A stretch of DNA of 64,000 bases from Novosphingobium acidiphilum DSM 19966 (GTDB taxonomy: Bacteria > Pseudomonadota > Alphaproteobacteria > Sphingomonadales > Sphingomonadaceae). The stretch is from assembly GCF_000429005.1 (NCBI RefSeq), contig NZ_AUBA01000007.1:143436-207435 (forward strand), in the 5' to 3' direction. Below the pieces are notes generated by a model. It was not told the DNA's origin and searched no databases. It was given only the letters and a program-made list of their open reading frames with translations. The translations under genes and the position numbers were made by a program. This document shows positions 30,973 through 39,511 of this stretch, piece by piece; the stretch's first letter is position 1; every line of letters starts with the position of its first letter.

Positions 30973-31298
30973 ACCCTGCGACGACCAACCTGATTACGCA
31001 TTCGTGCGACCGATTGCGACATCCTGACGCATTCACGGCAAGGTTCGTTCATCGCAGCGAAAGCGGGCGCGGCCTAAAACCGAATCAGCAACACGGACCA
31101 TAGCGGGTTCACCCCCCTGTTACCCGCTGACAAGCCCCCCCGGTTCCGTCTTGCGACAGCGTGACGAACGCAAGCTGGAACCCTCGCCCCTATCGCCCCC
31201 CCTGGGGCGAGGGTTTTCCCGCCACCATGCGAACTTCGGGCCAGGGCCGGAATCGCAAATTTGCTTGTCTGGTCCAGCGGCATGGCTAAACGGGCCCC
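30973..31298. other. Intergenic region, lolA to xthA
   Basis: 326 bases with no credible gene. The only clear structure is the intrinsic terminator at 31181-31217. The 5' half is moderately AT-richer and has no recognisable repeat. Confidence 0.6.
31181..31217 (+). terminator. Intrinsic terminator downstream of lolA
   Basis: CCCTCGCCCC (31181-31190) pairs perfectly with GGGGCGAGGG (31204-31213), loop of 13 bases, followed directly by TTTT. A strong 10-bp GC stem. It lies 208 bases beyond lolA and 81 before xthA. Confidence 0.7.
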
Positions 31299-32084
31299 AT
31301 GATCACCATCGCCACCTGGAACATCAATTCGGTCCGCCTGCGTATCGACCAGGTCGAACGCTTTTTGACGCAGGAACAGCCCGATGTGCTGTGCCTGCAG
31401 GAAATCAAATGCGCCGAAACGCTGTTCCCGCGCGATATGTTCGAACGCCTTGGCTATGGCCATATCGCGGTGCACGGGCAAAAGGGGTATCACGGTGTAG
31501 CCACGGTCAGCCGTCTGCCGTTTACCGAAACCGGGCGGCACGACTGGCAGGCCAATGGCGAGGCGCGCCATGTGGGCGTCGACCTGACCGGGCACAACAT
31601 CCATCTCGAAAACGTCTATATTCCGGCGGGCGGCGATATTCCCGATCGCGAAGCGAATGCCAAGTTCGGGCAAAAGCTCGATTTTCTGGATCGCATGACC
31701 GCGTGGTCGCAATCGCTGGACCGGCCCACGCTGCTGGTTGGCGATTTCAACGTGGCGCCGCTCGATTGCGATGTCTATGACCATAAGGCGCTGATCAAGG
31801 TCGTGTCGCACACCCCGGTCGAGGTGGCTGCGCTGTCGGCACTGGCCAGTGCGCACGGCTGGGTCGATCTGGGACGCAAGCACATCCCTGCCCCGCAGCG
31901 AAACTATTCCTGGTGGTCGTACCGGTCCTACTGGCGCGAAAAAGACCAGGGCCGCAGGCTGGATCACATGTGGGCCTCGCCCGATCTGGCGGCGCGCTCG
32001 TGCGAACACCGCATGGTCGAGGAAACCCGGCGGTGGGATCAGCCGTCGGACCACATTCCGCTGATTACCGGGTTTGCGCAATGA
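31299..32084 (+). CDS. xthA: Exodeoxyribonuclease III
   Basis: ExoIII is an AP endonuclease and 3'-5' exonuclease in base-excision repair. The 261-aa product has the Mg-binding start ITIATWNINSVR and LQEIK, the central YIPAGGD and GDFNVAPLD, and the C-terminal RLDHMWAS and SDHIPLI with the catalytic His. All catalytic elements look intact. Its TGA overlaps the ribA ATG in an ATGA junction, so the two are probably cotranslated. Confidence 0.95.
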   Translation: MITIATWNINSVRLRIDQVERFLTQEQPDVLCLQEIKCAETLFPRDMFERLGYGHIAVHGQKGYHGVATVSRLPFTETGRHDWQANGEARHVGVDLTGHNIHLENVYIPAGGDIPDREANAKFGQKLDFLDRMTAWSQSLDRPTLLVGDFNVAPLDCDVYDHKALIKVVSHTPVEVAALSALASAHGWVDLGRKHIPAPQRNYSWWSYRSYWREKDQGRRLDHMWASPDLAARSCEHRMVEETRRWDQPSDHIPLITGFAQ

Positions 32085-33160
32085 GCACCGTCGGCAGCAG
32101 CCGGCTGGTCGCGCAGGCGCTTGACGCGTTGCGCCACGGTTGGGCAATCCGCATCGTGTCGGATGCCGGCGCGTGCGAAGCGCTCGATCTGCTGCCGGCT
32201 GAGACCGCCTATGCCCAGCCCGGGCTGTATGCCGCACGCTTGCTGGTTTCGGCCGCGCGCGCGGCCACGCTGAAGCTGGGCAACACCCGCGCCTTTGACC
32301 CTGCTGCACCGATCCTGATCCGCGGACACGAACCGTTCAACCTGGCCGCCGCGCGCGATCTGGCCGATCCGGCGCGCGATCTGGACAGCCCTTTGCGCGG
32401 ACCTTTCCACGCCGATCCCCTGCCCGATGGCGATGTGGCGCGCACCGCGATGGAACTGGCGCGACTGGCCGGAATCCTGCCGGCGTTTCTGGTGGCGACA
32501 GGCGCCGAGATTGCTGTCACCCTGTCACCGGCCGATTTGTCCGCGTTTCGCGATGCCTCTGCCCTGACCATCCAGGCGCGCGCGCGCCTGCCGGTGGCGG
32601 CGACCGACGATGCCGAAATCGTGGCGTTCCGGGCGCGTGACGATGTGCGCGAACACGTAGCGCTGATCATCGGCACGCAGGACAAGACGCGTGTCCCGCT
32701 GGTGCGGTTGCACAGCGAATGCCTGACCGGCGATATCCTGGGCAGCCTGAAATGCGATTGCGGCCCGCAGCTTGACGCTGCGCTGCACGCCATGGCGGAC
32801 GAGGCGGCACAGGGTGGCTGGGGCGTGCTGCTTTATCTGCGGCAGGAAGGGCGCGGCATCGGCCTGATCAACAAACTGCGCGCCTATCAGTTGCAGGATC
32901 AGGGGTTCGACACGGTCGATGCCAACGAACGGCTGGGCCTGCCCAACGAATCGCGCGATTTTCCGGTCGCGGCGCGCATGCTCGATCTGCTGGGTGTGCC
33001 CGCGATCCGGCTGATGACCAACAATCCGGCCAAAGTCGACGGCCTGCGCGCGGCGGGCGTCGAGGTGGTGGAACGCCTGCCCCACGCGCTGCCCGCCAAT
33101 CCGCACAACCACCGTTATCTGGAAACCAAGCGCGACCGCAGCGGGCATCTGCTGGGTTAA
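32081..33160 (+). CDS. ribA: GTP cyclohydrolase II with divergent N-terminal domain
   Basis: RibA opens GTP at the first step of riboflavin synthesis. The C-terminal half (about residues 165-355) has the zinc site CLTGDILGSLKCDC, RQEGRGIGLINKL with the catalytic arginine region, and GLPNESRDF and RLMTNNPAK. The first about 165 residues are in the position of the RibB (DHBP synthase) domain of bifunctional enzymes but show no acidic RibB active-site motif, so only GTP cyclohydrolase activity is expected. The 3' end shares TTAA with the stop of the convergent beta-helix gene. Confidence 0.92.
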   Translation: MSTVGSSRLVAQALDALRHGWAIRIVSDAGACEALDLLPAETAYAQPGLYAARLLVSAARAATLKLGNTRAFDPAAPILIRGHEPFNLAAARDLADPARDLDSPLRGPFHADPLPDGDVARTAMELARLAGILPAFLVATGAEIAVTLSPADLSAFRDASALTIQARARLPVAATDDAEIVAFRARDDVREHVALIIGTQDKTRVPLVRLHSECLTGDILGSLKCDCGPQLDAALHAMADEAAQGGWGVLLYLRQEGRGIGLINKLRAYQLQDQGFDTVDANERLGLPNESRDFPVAARMLDLLGVPAIRLMTNNPAKVDGLRAAGVEVVERLPHALPANPHNHRYLETKRDRSGHLLG

Positions 33161-34089
33161 CGCCGTTCAAACCGCCGAATGCCGGTGCCGATCGTGTTTG
33201 CGCCCAACCCGATGGCATCGCCCGACCAATCGGCCAGAAATGCGGTGTCATAGGTTGCACCCGGTGCCAGCCGCGCGACATTGTTATCGATGGTCAGGCC
33301 ATCGGCGCTGTGCACGTGGCCTTCGGCAGCGTTGGCAATGAACGTGGTGCGGTTTTCCCTGTCGGGGCCGCCGACGAACCAGTTGCCCCGGATCAGGCCG
33401 CTTGCACCGATTGAAAGATCGATCATGTAATTGGTGGCGTGGCCCTGGGCGTCGTCAAAGCTGCTGTCGGTGATCTGGATGCGCGCGCTGCGGCTTTTGA
33501 CATAGTGCCCGCCGGTGCCGGCTTCGAACCGGCTGTTGCGGATGATTACCGTGCCATAGTTGCCGAAATAGACCGCATGTGCGCACGACAGGCCACGATC
33601 GCACCGCCCCAGCCGGGCAAAGGTCGAATGATCGATCACCACCTGGCCTGCGGGATCATCCGCAGACAGGATCCCCTCGTCACTGTCGTGAAACCAGGCC
33701 TGGTGCACGGTCAGATCGCCATGTTCCAGCCGGATACCCGCGCCATTGCCGTCCGACACGCGCTGGTTGCGGAACACGATCCCTTCGACCCGCGCCGAAC
33801 GGCCGCGCAACACCAGCGCCGCCTTGCCCTCGCAGATCGCGGCATCGAATACCACGGTGCCGGGCGTGGCCGCGACAAACGCCACATCGCCTGCGGTCTG
33901 GACCGCGCAATCGCGATAAGGGCCCGGCGCGATCACGATCGTACCCTGCCGATTGCCGATGGCATCGACTGCCGCCTGCAACGCGGCATAGTGGCGTCCG
34001 GTCGCCGACACCGTATAGGGCTGACGCGGCGCATCGGCCCGGGCCGGGAATGCGATCAGCGTCAGGACAAGAACCGCGATCCGGCGCAT
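33157..34089 (-). CDS. Secreted right-handed beta-helix repeat protein
   Basis: A 310-aa protein with a signal peptide (MRRIAVLVLTLIAFPARA) and a parallel beta-helix body: recurring turns such as ADVAFVAATPGTVVFDAA, GIVFRNQRVSDGNGAGI, GQVVIDHSTF, GTVIIRNSRFEAG and RIQITDSSF. Right-handed beta-helix proteins often bind or cleave polysaccharides, but no catalytic motif is evident. It is the last gene of an SPFH-RHH-small membrane protein-beta-helix operon; its ATG overlaps the preceding TGA. Acts in the periplasm or outside. Confidence 0.82.
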   Translation of the reverse strand: MRRIAVLVLTLIAFPARADAPRQPYTVSATGRHYAALQAAVDAIGNRQGTIVIAPGPYRDCAVQTAGDVAFVAATPGTVVFDAAICEGKAALVLRGRSARVEGIVFRNQRVSDGNGAGIRLEHGDLTVHQAWFHDSDEGILSADDPAGQVVIDHSTFARLGRCDRGLSCAHAVYFGNYGTVIIRNSRFEAGTGGHYVKSRSARIQITDSSFDDAQGHATNYMIDLSIGASGLIRGNWFVGGPDRENRTTFIANAAEGHVHSADGLTIDNNVARLAPGATYDTAFLADWSGDAIGLGANTIGTGIRRFERR

Positions 34090-34340
34090 CAGTCGCGCCC
34101 GCTGCGCCAGCGCCAGCCGCCGCGCGTCTTGTAGGCCATCAGCGGCATGGCCAGCACCGTCATCCCGATGACGCTGGCGCTGAAATACCCCGGGTGCGCG
34201 GGCATCAGCCATGCGTACAAGCCAAACGTCACCCCCAGCATCACCGCCAGCATCGCCCAACCCTGCCAGGCAATCGGCAGCCCCGCGCCATAGCCGAACG
34301 TCTTGGGCGCAAACCACGCTTTGTCGTCGATCCTGGTCAT
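34089..34340 (-). CDS. Small hypothetical membrane protein
   Basis: An 83-aa protein with two hydrophobic segments (about residues 26-46, WAMLAVMLGVTFGLYAW, and 52-70, YFSASVIGMTVLAMPLMAY) and a basic tail ending RWRSGRD. The preceding RHH gene stop overlaps its start (4 bases), and its own TGA overlaps the next ATG. It resembles the small polytopic partner proteins that accompany SPFH proteins in other operons, but I cannot name it. Confidence 0.72.
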   Translation of the reverse strand: MTRIDDKAWFAPKTFGYGAGLPIAWQGWAMLAVMLGVTFGLYAWLMPAHPGYFSASVIGMTVLAMPLMAYKTRGGWRWRSGRD

Positions 34341-34543
34341 GTTTCAGTCTCCTTTGGCGGACGTCCGCGCCGGGCAGGACTGGCCGGGTCAAGCCTGACC
34401 CCGCGCCGCGCCAGTGCCTCGCGCAGCAGCACTTCAACCTGGGCGTTGACCGAACGCACGTCGCCTGCGGCACTGCGTTCGATCGCTGCGTGCAACGCCG
34501 GGTCGAGCCGCAGGACAAAGGCTTTGCGCGTGGTTACCGCCAT
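34337..34543 (-). CDS. Ribbon-helix-helix (Arc/HicB-like) DNA-binding protein
   Basis: A 68-aa basic protein. KAFVLRLDPALHAAIERSAA fits the beta-strand plus first helix of RHH regulators and DVRSVNAQVEVLLREALARRG the second helix; the tail is RRGRPPKETET. RHH dimers bind inverted or direct repeats. A perfect 12-bp inverted repeat lies before the operon (35480-35510), a natural candidate target. No toxin gene is adjacent, so a toxin-antitoxin role is unlikely. It follows the SPFH gene by 7 bases. Confidence 0.8.
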   Translation of the reverse strand: MAVTTRKAFVLRLDPALHAAIERSAAGDVRSVNAQVEVLLREALARRGVRLDPASPARRGRPPKETET

Positions 34544-34550
34544 CGTGGGC

Positions 34551-35465
34551 TTACTGGTACAACGAACCGGTGTTGACGATCGGCTGCGTTTCGCGGTCGC
34601 CGCACAGCACCACCATCAGATTTGACACCATCGCCGCGCGGCGTTCGTCATCCAGCGTGATCACCTCGCGCTGCGACAGTTGGTCCAGCGCCAACTCGAC
34701 CATCCCGACCGCGCCTTCAACCAGTTTGCGCCGTGCCGAGATCACCGCCTCGGCCTGTTGGCGGCGCAGCATCGCGCCCGCGATTTCAGGGGCATAGGCC
34801 AGATGGGTCAGCCCGCATTCGTCGACCGTAATCCCGGCCAGGGTCAGCCGCGCGTTCAGTTCGGCCTGCAATTCACGGCTGACTTCATCGTGATTGCCGC
34901 GCAAGGTCACTTCGGCATGTTCGATATCGTCATAGGGATAGCGCGATCCGATCTGGCGCACCGCGGCCTCGATCTGCACCAGCACGAATGCACGGAAATC
35001 ATCGACATCGAACAACCCCTGCGCGGTATCGGCCACGCGCCACACCACGTTGGTCGCGATTTCGATCGGGTTGCCGCGCAGGTCGTTCACTTTCAGCTTT
35101 TCCGACACGACATTGTTGGCCCGGATCGAGATCCGCACTTTGGTCAGCCAGGGCCAGACCCAGCGCAACCCGTGGGTGCGGTCGGTGCCCTGATACGATC
35201 CGAACAGCGTGATCGCCGCGGCCTGGTTGGGCTGGATCATGTAGAACCCCGACACCACCAGCACGAACAGCAGCGGCAGCACGATCAGCAAAGTGATGAC
35301 CGCCGCGGCGGGCAGCGGCGGATCGCCATGCGTTGCCACCAGCGCGATCAGATCGATCACAAACAGCGCAAGCAGCCCCAGCGCAACCGCCAGCATGGCA
35401 TAGCCGCTGCTGGAATGTGCAGGGCGTTCAACGCTGACGTGGACAGGTATCGACTCGGTGGTCAC
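34551..35465 (-). CDS. SPFH/Band 7 (stomatin-like) membrane protein
   Basis: A 304-aa protein with two N-terminal TM segments (about residues 22-44 and 54-76) followed by an SPFH domain, including VVSGFYMIQPNQAAAITLFG and RVADTAQGLFDVDDF, and a helical C-terminus (RREVITLDDERRAAMV). SPFH proteins form membrane assemblies and commonly regulate proteases or lipid domains. Start is a GTG at 35465 with a strong GAGGAGGGG upstream. First gene of a four-gene operon. No NfeD-type partner is present. Confidence 0.88.
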   Translation of the reverse strand: MTTESIPVHVSVERPAHSSSGYAMLAVALGLLALFVIDLIALVATHGDPPLPAAAVITLLIVLPLLFVLVVSGFYMIQPNQAAAITLFGSYQGTDRTHGLRWVWPWLTKVRISIRANNVVSEKLKVNDLRGNPIEIATNVVWRVADTAQGLFDVDDFRAFVLVQIEAAVRQIGSRYPYDDIEHAEVTLRGNHDEVSRELQAELNARLTLAGITVDECGLTHLAYAPEIAGAMLRRQQAEAVISARRKLVEGAVGMVELALDQLSQREVITLDDERRAAMVSNLMVVLCGDRETQPIVNTGSLYQ

Positions 35466-35479
35466 AGGCCCCTCCTCAC

Positions 35480-35510
35480 AAAAAGTGATATTAAATTGAT
35501 ATCACTTTTT
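35480..35510. promoter_or_regulatory. Perfect 12-bp inverted repeat (operator and/or terminator)
   Basis: AAAAAGTGATAT (35480-35491) and ATATCACTTTTT (35499-35510) flank a 7-base centre, TAAATTG. It is strikingly AT-rich against the surrounding sequence and lies 14 bases upstream of the SPFH start codon, immediately before its ribosome-binding site, and 20 bases past the recQ stop. It may be an RHH operator, the recQ terminator (hairpin plus T run), or both. Confidence 0.65.
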
Positions 35511-35530
35511 TCCAGGCCTGCAAGTGCCCA

Positions 35531-37342
35531 TCAAGCGTCGGCAAAATCACGGATCGCCTGCAGAAACGCATCGCCATAGGCATCGCGCTTGCGCGCCCCC
35601 ACGCCACTGATTTCGCCCAGCGCCGCCAGCGTGGCCGGGCGATGTGCCGCCATTTCGCGCAAGGTCGAATCGTGAAACACCACATAGGGCGGCACACCCG
35701 CCGCCTTGGCCAGATCGCGGCGCAGCGCGCGAAGCGCTGCAAACAGCGGATCATCGCCCGGATCACCCGCAGGCGCGCTGCCGCCCTTGCGACGGCGCGC
35801 GGGGCGTTCGCCCTGGTCGGGCCCGTCGCGCATGATCAGATCGACGCTGGCATCGCCTTTCAGAATGTCGCGCGCATCGCCTGCCAGCATCAGGCCGCCG
35901 TGTTCGGTCTGCACCAGCGCGCCACGGGCCTGCAAGGCGCGGCTGACCGGGCGGATCAGTGCCGCCTCGTCGGCGCCGACAATGCCGAACACCGACAACT
36001 GGTCATGCCCGCGCGACACCACGCGATCGTCCGCCGCGCCGATCAGCACCTTTTCGACATGGCCCAGCCCGAACGATTGCCCGGTGCGATAGACCGCCGA
36101 CAACAGCTTGCGCGCAAGGTCGGTCACATTGGTTACAGCAGGGCGATGCAGGCAATTGTCGCAATTGCCGCAGGCAGGCGGCGGATCTTCGCCAAAATGC
36201 CGCAACAGGATCGCGCGCCGGCAATCGGCGGTTTCCACCAGGCTGGCCAGGGTATCCAGCCGGGTGCGTTCGCCCCCGCGCCGCGCCTCGTCCAGTTCGC
36301 CCAGCCGCGCGCGCGCGCGGGCGAAATCATCCGCCCCCCACAGCATCAGCGCCACTGCCGGATCGCCATCGCGTCCGGCGCGCCCGGTTTCCTGGTAATA
36401 GCTTTCGATCGATTTGGGCAGCGCGGCATGCGCGACAAAGCGCACATCCGGCTTGTCGATGCCCATACCGAACGCAACCGTGGCGACCATCACCATGTCT
36501 TCGGAGGCAACAAATGCCGACTGGTTGGCCGCGCGCACCTCGGGCGCAAGCCCGGCGTGATAGGGCAACACGCTGCGGCCGGTGGCGCCCAGCTGATCGG
36601 CCAGCTTTTCCACGCTTGCCCGCGTCGGCGCATAGACGATGCCCGGCCCCGGATGTTCGGCCAGAACGCGGGTCAATTGCCGCAACGGCGTGTCACGCGG
36701 GGTAATGGTATAACGGATGTTGGGCCGATCGAACCCGGCAATCACCAGCCCGTCGCGGGGCATGCCCAGCTGGTCCATGATATCGGCGCGGGTGTGGGCA
36801 TCGGCGGTGGCGGTCAGCGCCAGCCGCGGCACATCGCCAAACATGTCGAGCAACGGACGCAGCAGGCGGTAATCGGGGCGGAAATCGTGGCCCCATTCGG
36901 ACACGCAATGCGCCTCGTCGATCGCAAACAGCGCGATCGGCGCGGTGGTCAGCATTTCGCGGAAATGCGGCTGGCTGGCGCGTTCGGGCGCAACGTACAG
37001 CAGGTCGAGCTCGCCATTGCGGAACCGCTCGATCGTGGCGCCGCGGTCCATGTCGGCGCTGGTCAAGGTGGCGGCCCGAATGCCGTTGGCCGTGGCCGCG
37101 CGCAACTGGTCGTGCATCAGCGCGATCAGCGGCGATACCACCACGCACGTGCCCGGCAGCATCACCGCGGGCAACTGATAGGTCAGCGATTTGCCCGCGC
37201 CGGTGGGCATCACCGCCAAAGTCGATTGCCCGGCCAGCACGCGCGCCAGCACGTCCTCCTGCACCCCGCGAAACGCGGGAAAGCCGAACACGCGCGACAA
37301 TTCGGCGCGCGCGGCGTTCAGATCGGGGCGGACACCATCCAT
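35531..37342 (-). CDS. recQ: ATP-dependent DNA helicase RecQ
   Basis: RecQ unwinds DNA in recombination and replication restart. The 603-aa product has helicase motifs QEDVLARVLAGQS, Walker A MPTGAGKS (Lys51), DEAH with CVSEWGHDFRPDY, TATADAHTRADI and QETGRAGRDG, then the zinc site CGNCDNC and RecQ C-terminal winged helix, and one HRDC domain at the end. Start at 37342 fits the family rather than 37381. It is the first gene before the palindrome at 35480-35510. Confidence 0.95.
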   Translation of the reverse strand: MDGVRPDLNAARAELSRVFGFPAFRGVQEDVLARVLAGQSTLAVMPTGAGKSLTYQLPAVMLPGTCVVVSPLIALMHDQLRAATANGIRAATLTSADMDRGATIERFRNGELDLLYVAPERASQPHFREMLTTAPIALFAIDEAHCVSEWGHDFRPDYRLLRPLLDMFGDVPRLALTATADAHTRADIMDQLGMPRDGLVIAGFDRPNIRYTITPRDTPLRQLTRVLAEHPGPGIVYAPTRASVEKLADQLGATGRSVLPYHAGLAPEVRAANQSAFVASEDMVMVATVAFGMGIDKPDVRFVAHAALPKSIESYYQETGRAGRDGDPAVALMLWGADDFARARARLGELDEARRGGERTRLDTLASLVETADCRRAILLRHFGEDPPPACGNCDNCLHRPAVTNVTDLARKLLSAVYRTGQSFGLGHVEKVLIGAADDRVVSRGHDQLSVFGIVGADEAALIRPVSRALQARGALVQTEHGGLMLAGDARDILKGDASVDLIMRDGPDQGERPARRRKGGSAPAGDPGDDPLFAALRALRRDLAKAAGVPPYVVFHDSTLREMAAHRPATLAALGEISGVGARKRDAYGDAFLQAIRDFADA

Positions 37343-37405
37343 CGCGCCGCTATGCCAGATCACGGTGCAAGGACAAACCACCCGGGGCCAGGTTTCGCCC
37401 CGAAA

Positions 37406-38608
37406 TCAGAGCAATCCCGCCGCGCCCAGCCGCGCCAGCCGCGGCCGCACCATCGGCACCGTCAGCGCGGTGCTGGCCACCGCCATCAGCAACAGCGCGG
37501 TAAAGGTTTCGGCGGTGATGATCTGCCGGTCGAGCAGCACGTTGACAAAGATGATCATGATCAGCGCCTTGGTCTGCAACATCCACCCGATCACCGAAGC
37601 TTCGCCAGGCGCCCAGCCCAGCAGCCGCCCGGCCAGATGCGTGCCCGCCAGCTTGCCCGCGACCGATGCCAGCAGAAACAGCCCCGCCGCGCCAAACACC
37701 ATCAGCACGGCCGACCCGCCCAGACCCCATTGCGTGCGCAGGCCGGTCGACAGGAAAAACACCGGCATCAGCGCCAGCAACAGCACTTCGCGCATGGCAT
37801 CGCGCCGCTGAACCGAAAAATCGTGCCCGTCGAGCACGGCGCCTGCCAGAAACGCGCCAACCATGAAATGCAGCCCCGACCAATCGGCGGCAAAGCCGGT
37901 TGCCGCCAGCCACACCATGCCGATCGCCCAACGGTCCGCCTCGGGCAGGCGCTTGATCGCTTTGCGCATCGCCCAGGCGGCACAGGCAAAGCCGGCCAGA
38001 AACAGCCCCTGCCGCCCGATCCGCTGCCAATCGAGCAGGATCAGCGCCAGCACGCCCCAGATCGCGACATCATCAAAACTGGCATAGCGCAGCATCCGGT
38101 TGCCCAGCGCCTTGCGGAAAATGCCCAGCTTTTCCATCAGCAGCACCAGGATCGGCAGCGCGGTCACTGCACAGGCCATGCCGATACCCAACACCGCCTG
38201 CGCATAGCCACCCTTGGGTCCGATCCAGCCCGGGCCTGTCAACAGCAGCGCCGCAGCACCCGCGCCAAACGCCAACGGCACCAGCAGTGCTGCGGCTGCG
38301 GTGGTCAGCGTTTCACCGCGGTTGGCCCAGGCATCGCCCAGATCGAGTTCCAGCCCCGCAGCAAACACGAACAGCATCACGGCCCACCACGCGATACCGT
38401 TCAACGCGCCCATCACCTGCGGGTTGAACACAAAGGCATAGGCGCCGGGAACCACCGCGCCGAGCACACCGGGCCCCATCAGGATGCCGCCGATGATCTG
38501 CACCACCACGAGCGGCGCATGCGCGTCGGTGCGCGCCAGCCGCCACACCGCATAGGGCACCGCCAGAATGACCGTCAAAGCGATCAGGAAAATCTCGCTG
38601 GTACCCAT
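37406..38608 (-). CDS. Cation/proton antiporter, CPA2 family (Kef/NapA-like)
   Basis: A 400-aa polytopic membrane protein with about 12 TM helices. VVVQIIGGILMGPGVLG, FVFAAGLELDLGDAW and GMACAVTALPILVLLMEKL are conserved CPA2 motifs; the helix with YASFDDVAIWGVLALILLDW carries the acidic ion-binding aspartates. There is no C-terminal RCK/TrkA-N domain, so regulation by that route is not expected. It presumably exchanges Na+ or K+ for protons in the inner membrane. Convergence or operon with recQ (63-base gap) is possible. Confidence 0.88.
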   Translation of the reverse strand: MGTSEIFLIALTVILAVPYAVWRLARTDAHAPLVVVQIIGGILMGPGVLGAVVPGAYAFVFNPQVMGALNGIAWWAVMLFVFAAGLELDLGDAWANRGETLTTAAAALLVPLAFGAGAAALLLTGPGWIGPKGGYAQAVLGIGMACAVTALPILVLLMEKLGIFRKALGNRMLRYASFDDVAIWGVLALILLDWQRIGRQGLFLAGFACAAWAMRKAIKRLPEADRWAIGMVWLAATGFAADWSGLHFMVGAFLAGAVLDGHDFSVQRRDAMREVLLLALMPVFFLSTGLRTQWGLGGSAVLMVFGAAGLFLLASVAGKLAGTHLAGRLLGWAPGEASVIGWMLQTKALIMIIFVNVLLDRQIITAETFTALLLMAVASTALTVPMVRPRLARLGAAGLL

Positions 38609-38688
38609 CTGCCCCGCTCTGCCTGTTTCACCGCGTCATGGCGGATCACGCGCAAAACGCAAGCAGATCGGGGGGTTGCATACGGATG

Positions 38689-39459
38689 TCAGGACTGCGC
38701 GGCGCGCGCCTTTGCCGCAAATTCGTTCAATTGCACCACGGTTTCGTCAAACCGGTTTTCGCGTTCCGCGTTGCGCAGGAATTTCACGCGTTCGACCATG
38801 ACCTCGCCAGGGGTTGGCTGCGCGGTCAGCAGCGCCATCACTTCGTCGGCGAATTCGGCCAGCGGCTGGTACCCGGGGCGGCTTTCCTGACCGGGGGTCA
38901 GTCCGGTCTGTACCGCAGGCGGTGCCAGTTCGATCACCTCGACCCGCCCCTTCAGCACTTCGCGCAACGACACCGTGTACGAATGGATCGCCGCCTTGGT
39001 CGCACTGTAGGTTGCAGCCGCGGTCATCGGCACATAGCCAAGGCCCGAGGTAACGGTGACAATCGCGGGATGGTCCTGCGCCAGCAGATGATCGATCAGC
39101 GCGTTGGTCAGCCGGATCGGGCCAAGCAGATTGGTGGTGATCGTGGCCTCGGCATCGGCCAGGTCGCGCCGCGTGTCGAGCGCTTCAAACCGCATGATCC
39201 CGGCATTGTGGATGACCACGTTGAGCGCGGGGAATGTGGCCAGCACATCCTCGACAAAAGCCTCGATCGCGATCGCGTTGTCGATATCGAGCACCACCGC
39301 GTGCATGTCGGACCGTCCGGCGATCGTCGCGTTCAGCGCCTCGATCCGACGCCCGGCGACGATTACGGTGTTGCCCAGATCGTGCAGCCGCTGGGCCAGC
39401 GCGGCACCGATGCCGCTGCCGCCGCCGGTGATGAGAATGGTGTTGCCGTTGGTCTTCAT
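38689..39459 (-). CDS. Short-chain dehydrogenase/reductase (DltE-like)
   Basis: A 256-aa SDR. NAD(P) motif TGGGSGIGAALAQRL at the N-terminus, NNAG-type HNAGIMRFEAL, catalytic Ser in VTVTSGLGYVP and YxxxK in YSATKAAIH are all present. AEREN and the C-terminal region resemble the DltE-like oxidoreductases, but substrate is unknown. The start at 39459 (ATG before KTNGNTILITGGG) is preferred over 39486 because it gives the usual N-terminus. Confidence 0.88.
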   Translation of the reverse strand: MKTNGNTILITGGGSGIGAALAQRLHDLGNTVIVAGRRIEALNATIAGRSDMHAVVLDIDNAIAIEAFVEDVLATFPALNVVIHNAGIMRFEALDTRRDLADAEATITTNLLGPIRLTNALIDHLLAQDHPAIVTVTSGLGYVPMTAAATYSATKAAIHSYTVSLREVLKGRVEVIELAPPAVQTGLTPGQESRPGYQPLAEFADEVMALLTAQPTPGEVMVERVKFLRNAERENRFDETVVQLNEFAAKARAAQS

Positions 39460-39511
39460 GGGGGATGCTCCGATCGATACGTGCAACCGATATGGTCAGC
39501 AGCCTGCGCGA

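Noticed and set aside
35642..38890. Plus-strand frame of over 1000 codons opposite recQ and the CPA2 antiporter
   Set aside because: Same reason: antisense frame kept open by high GC, with no recognisable domain.
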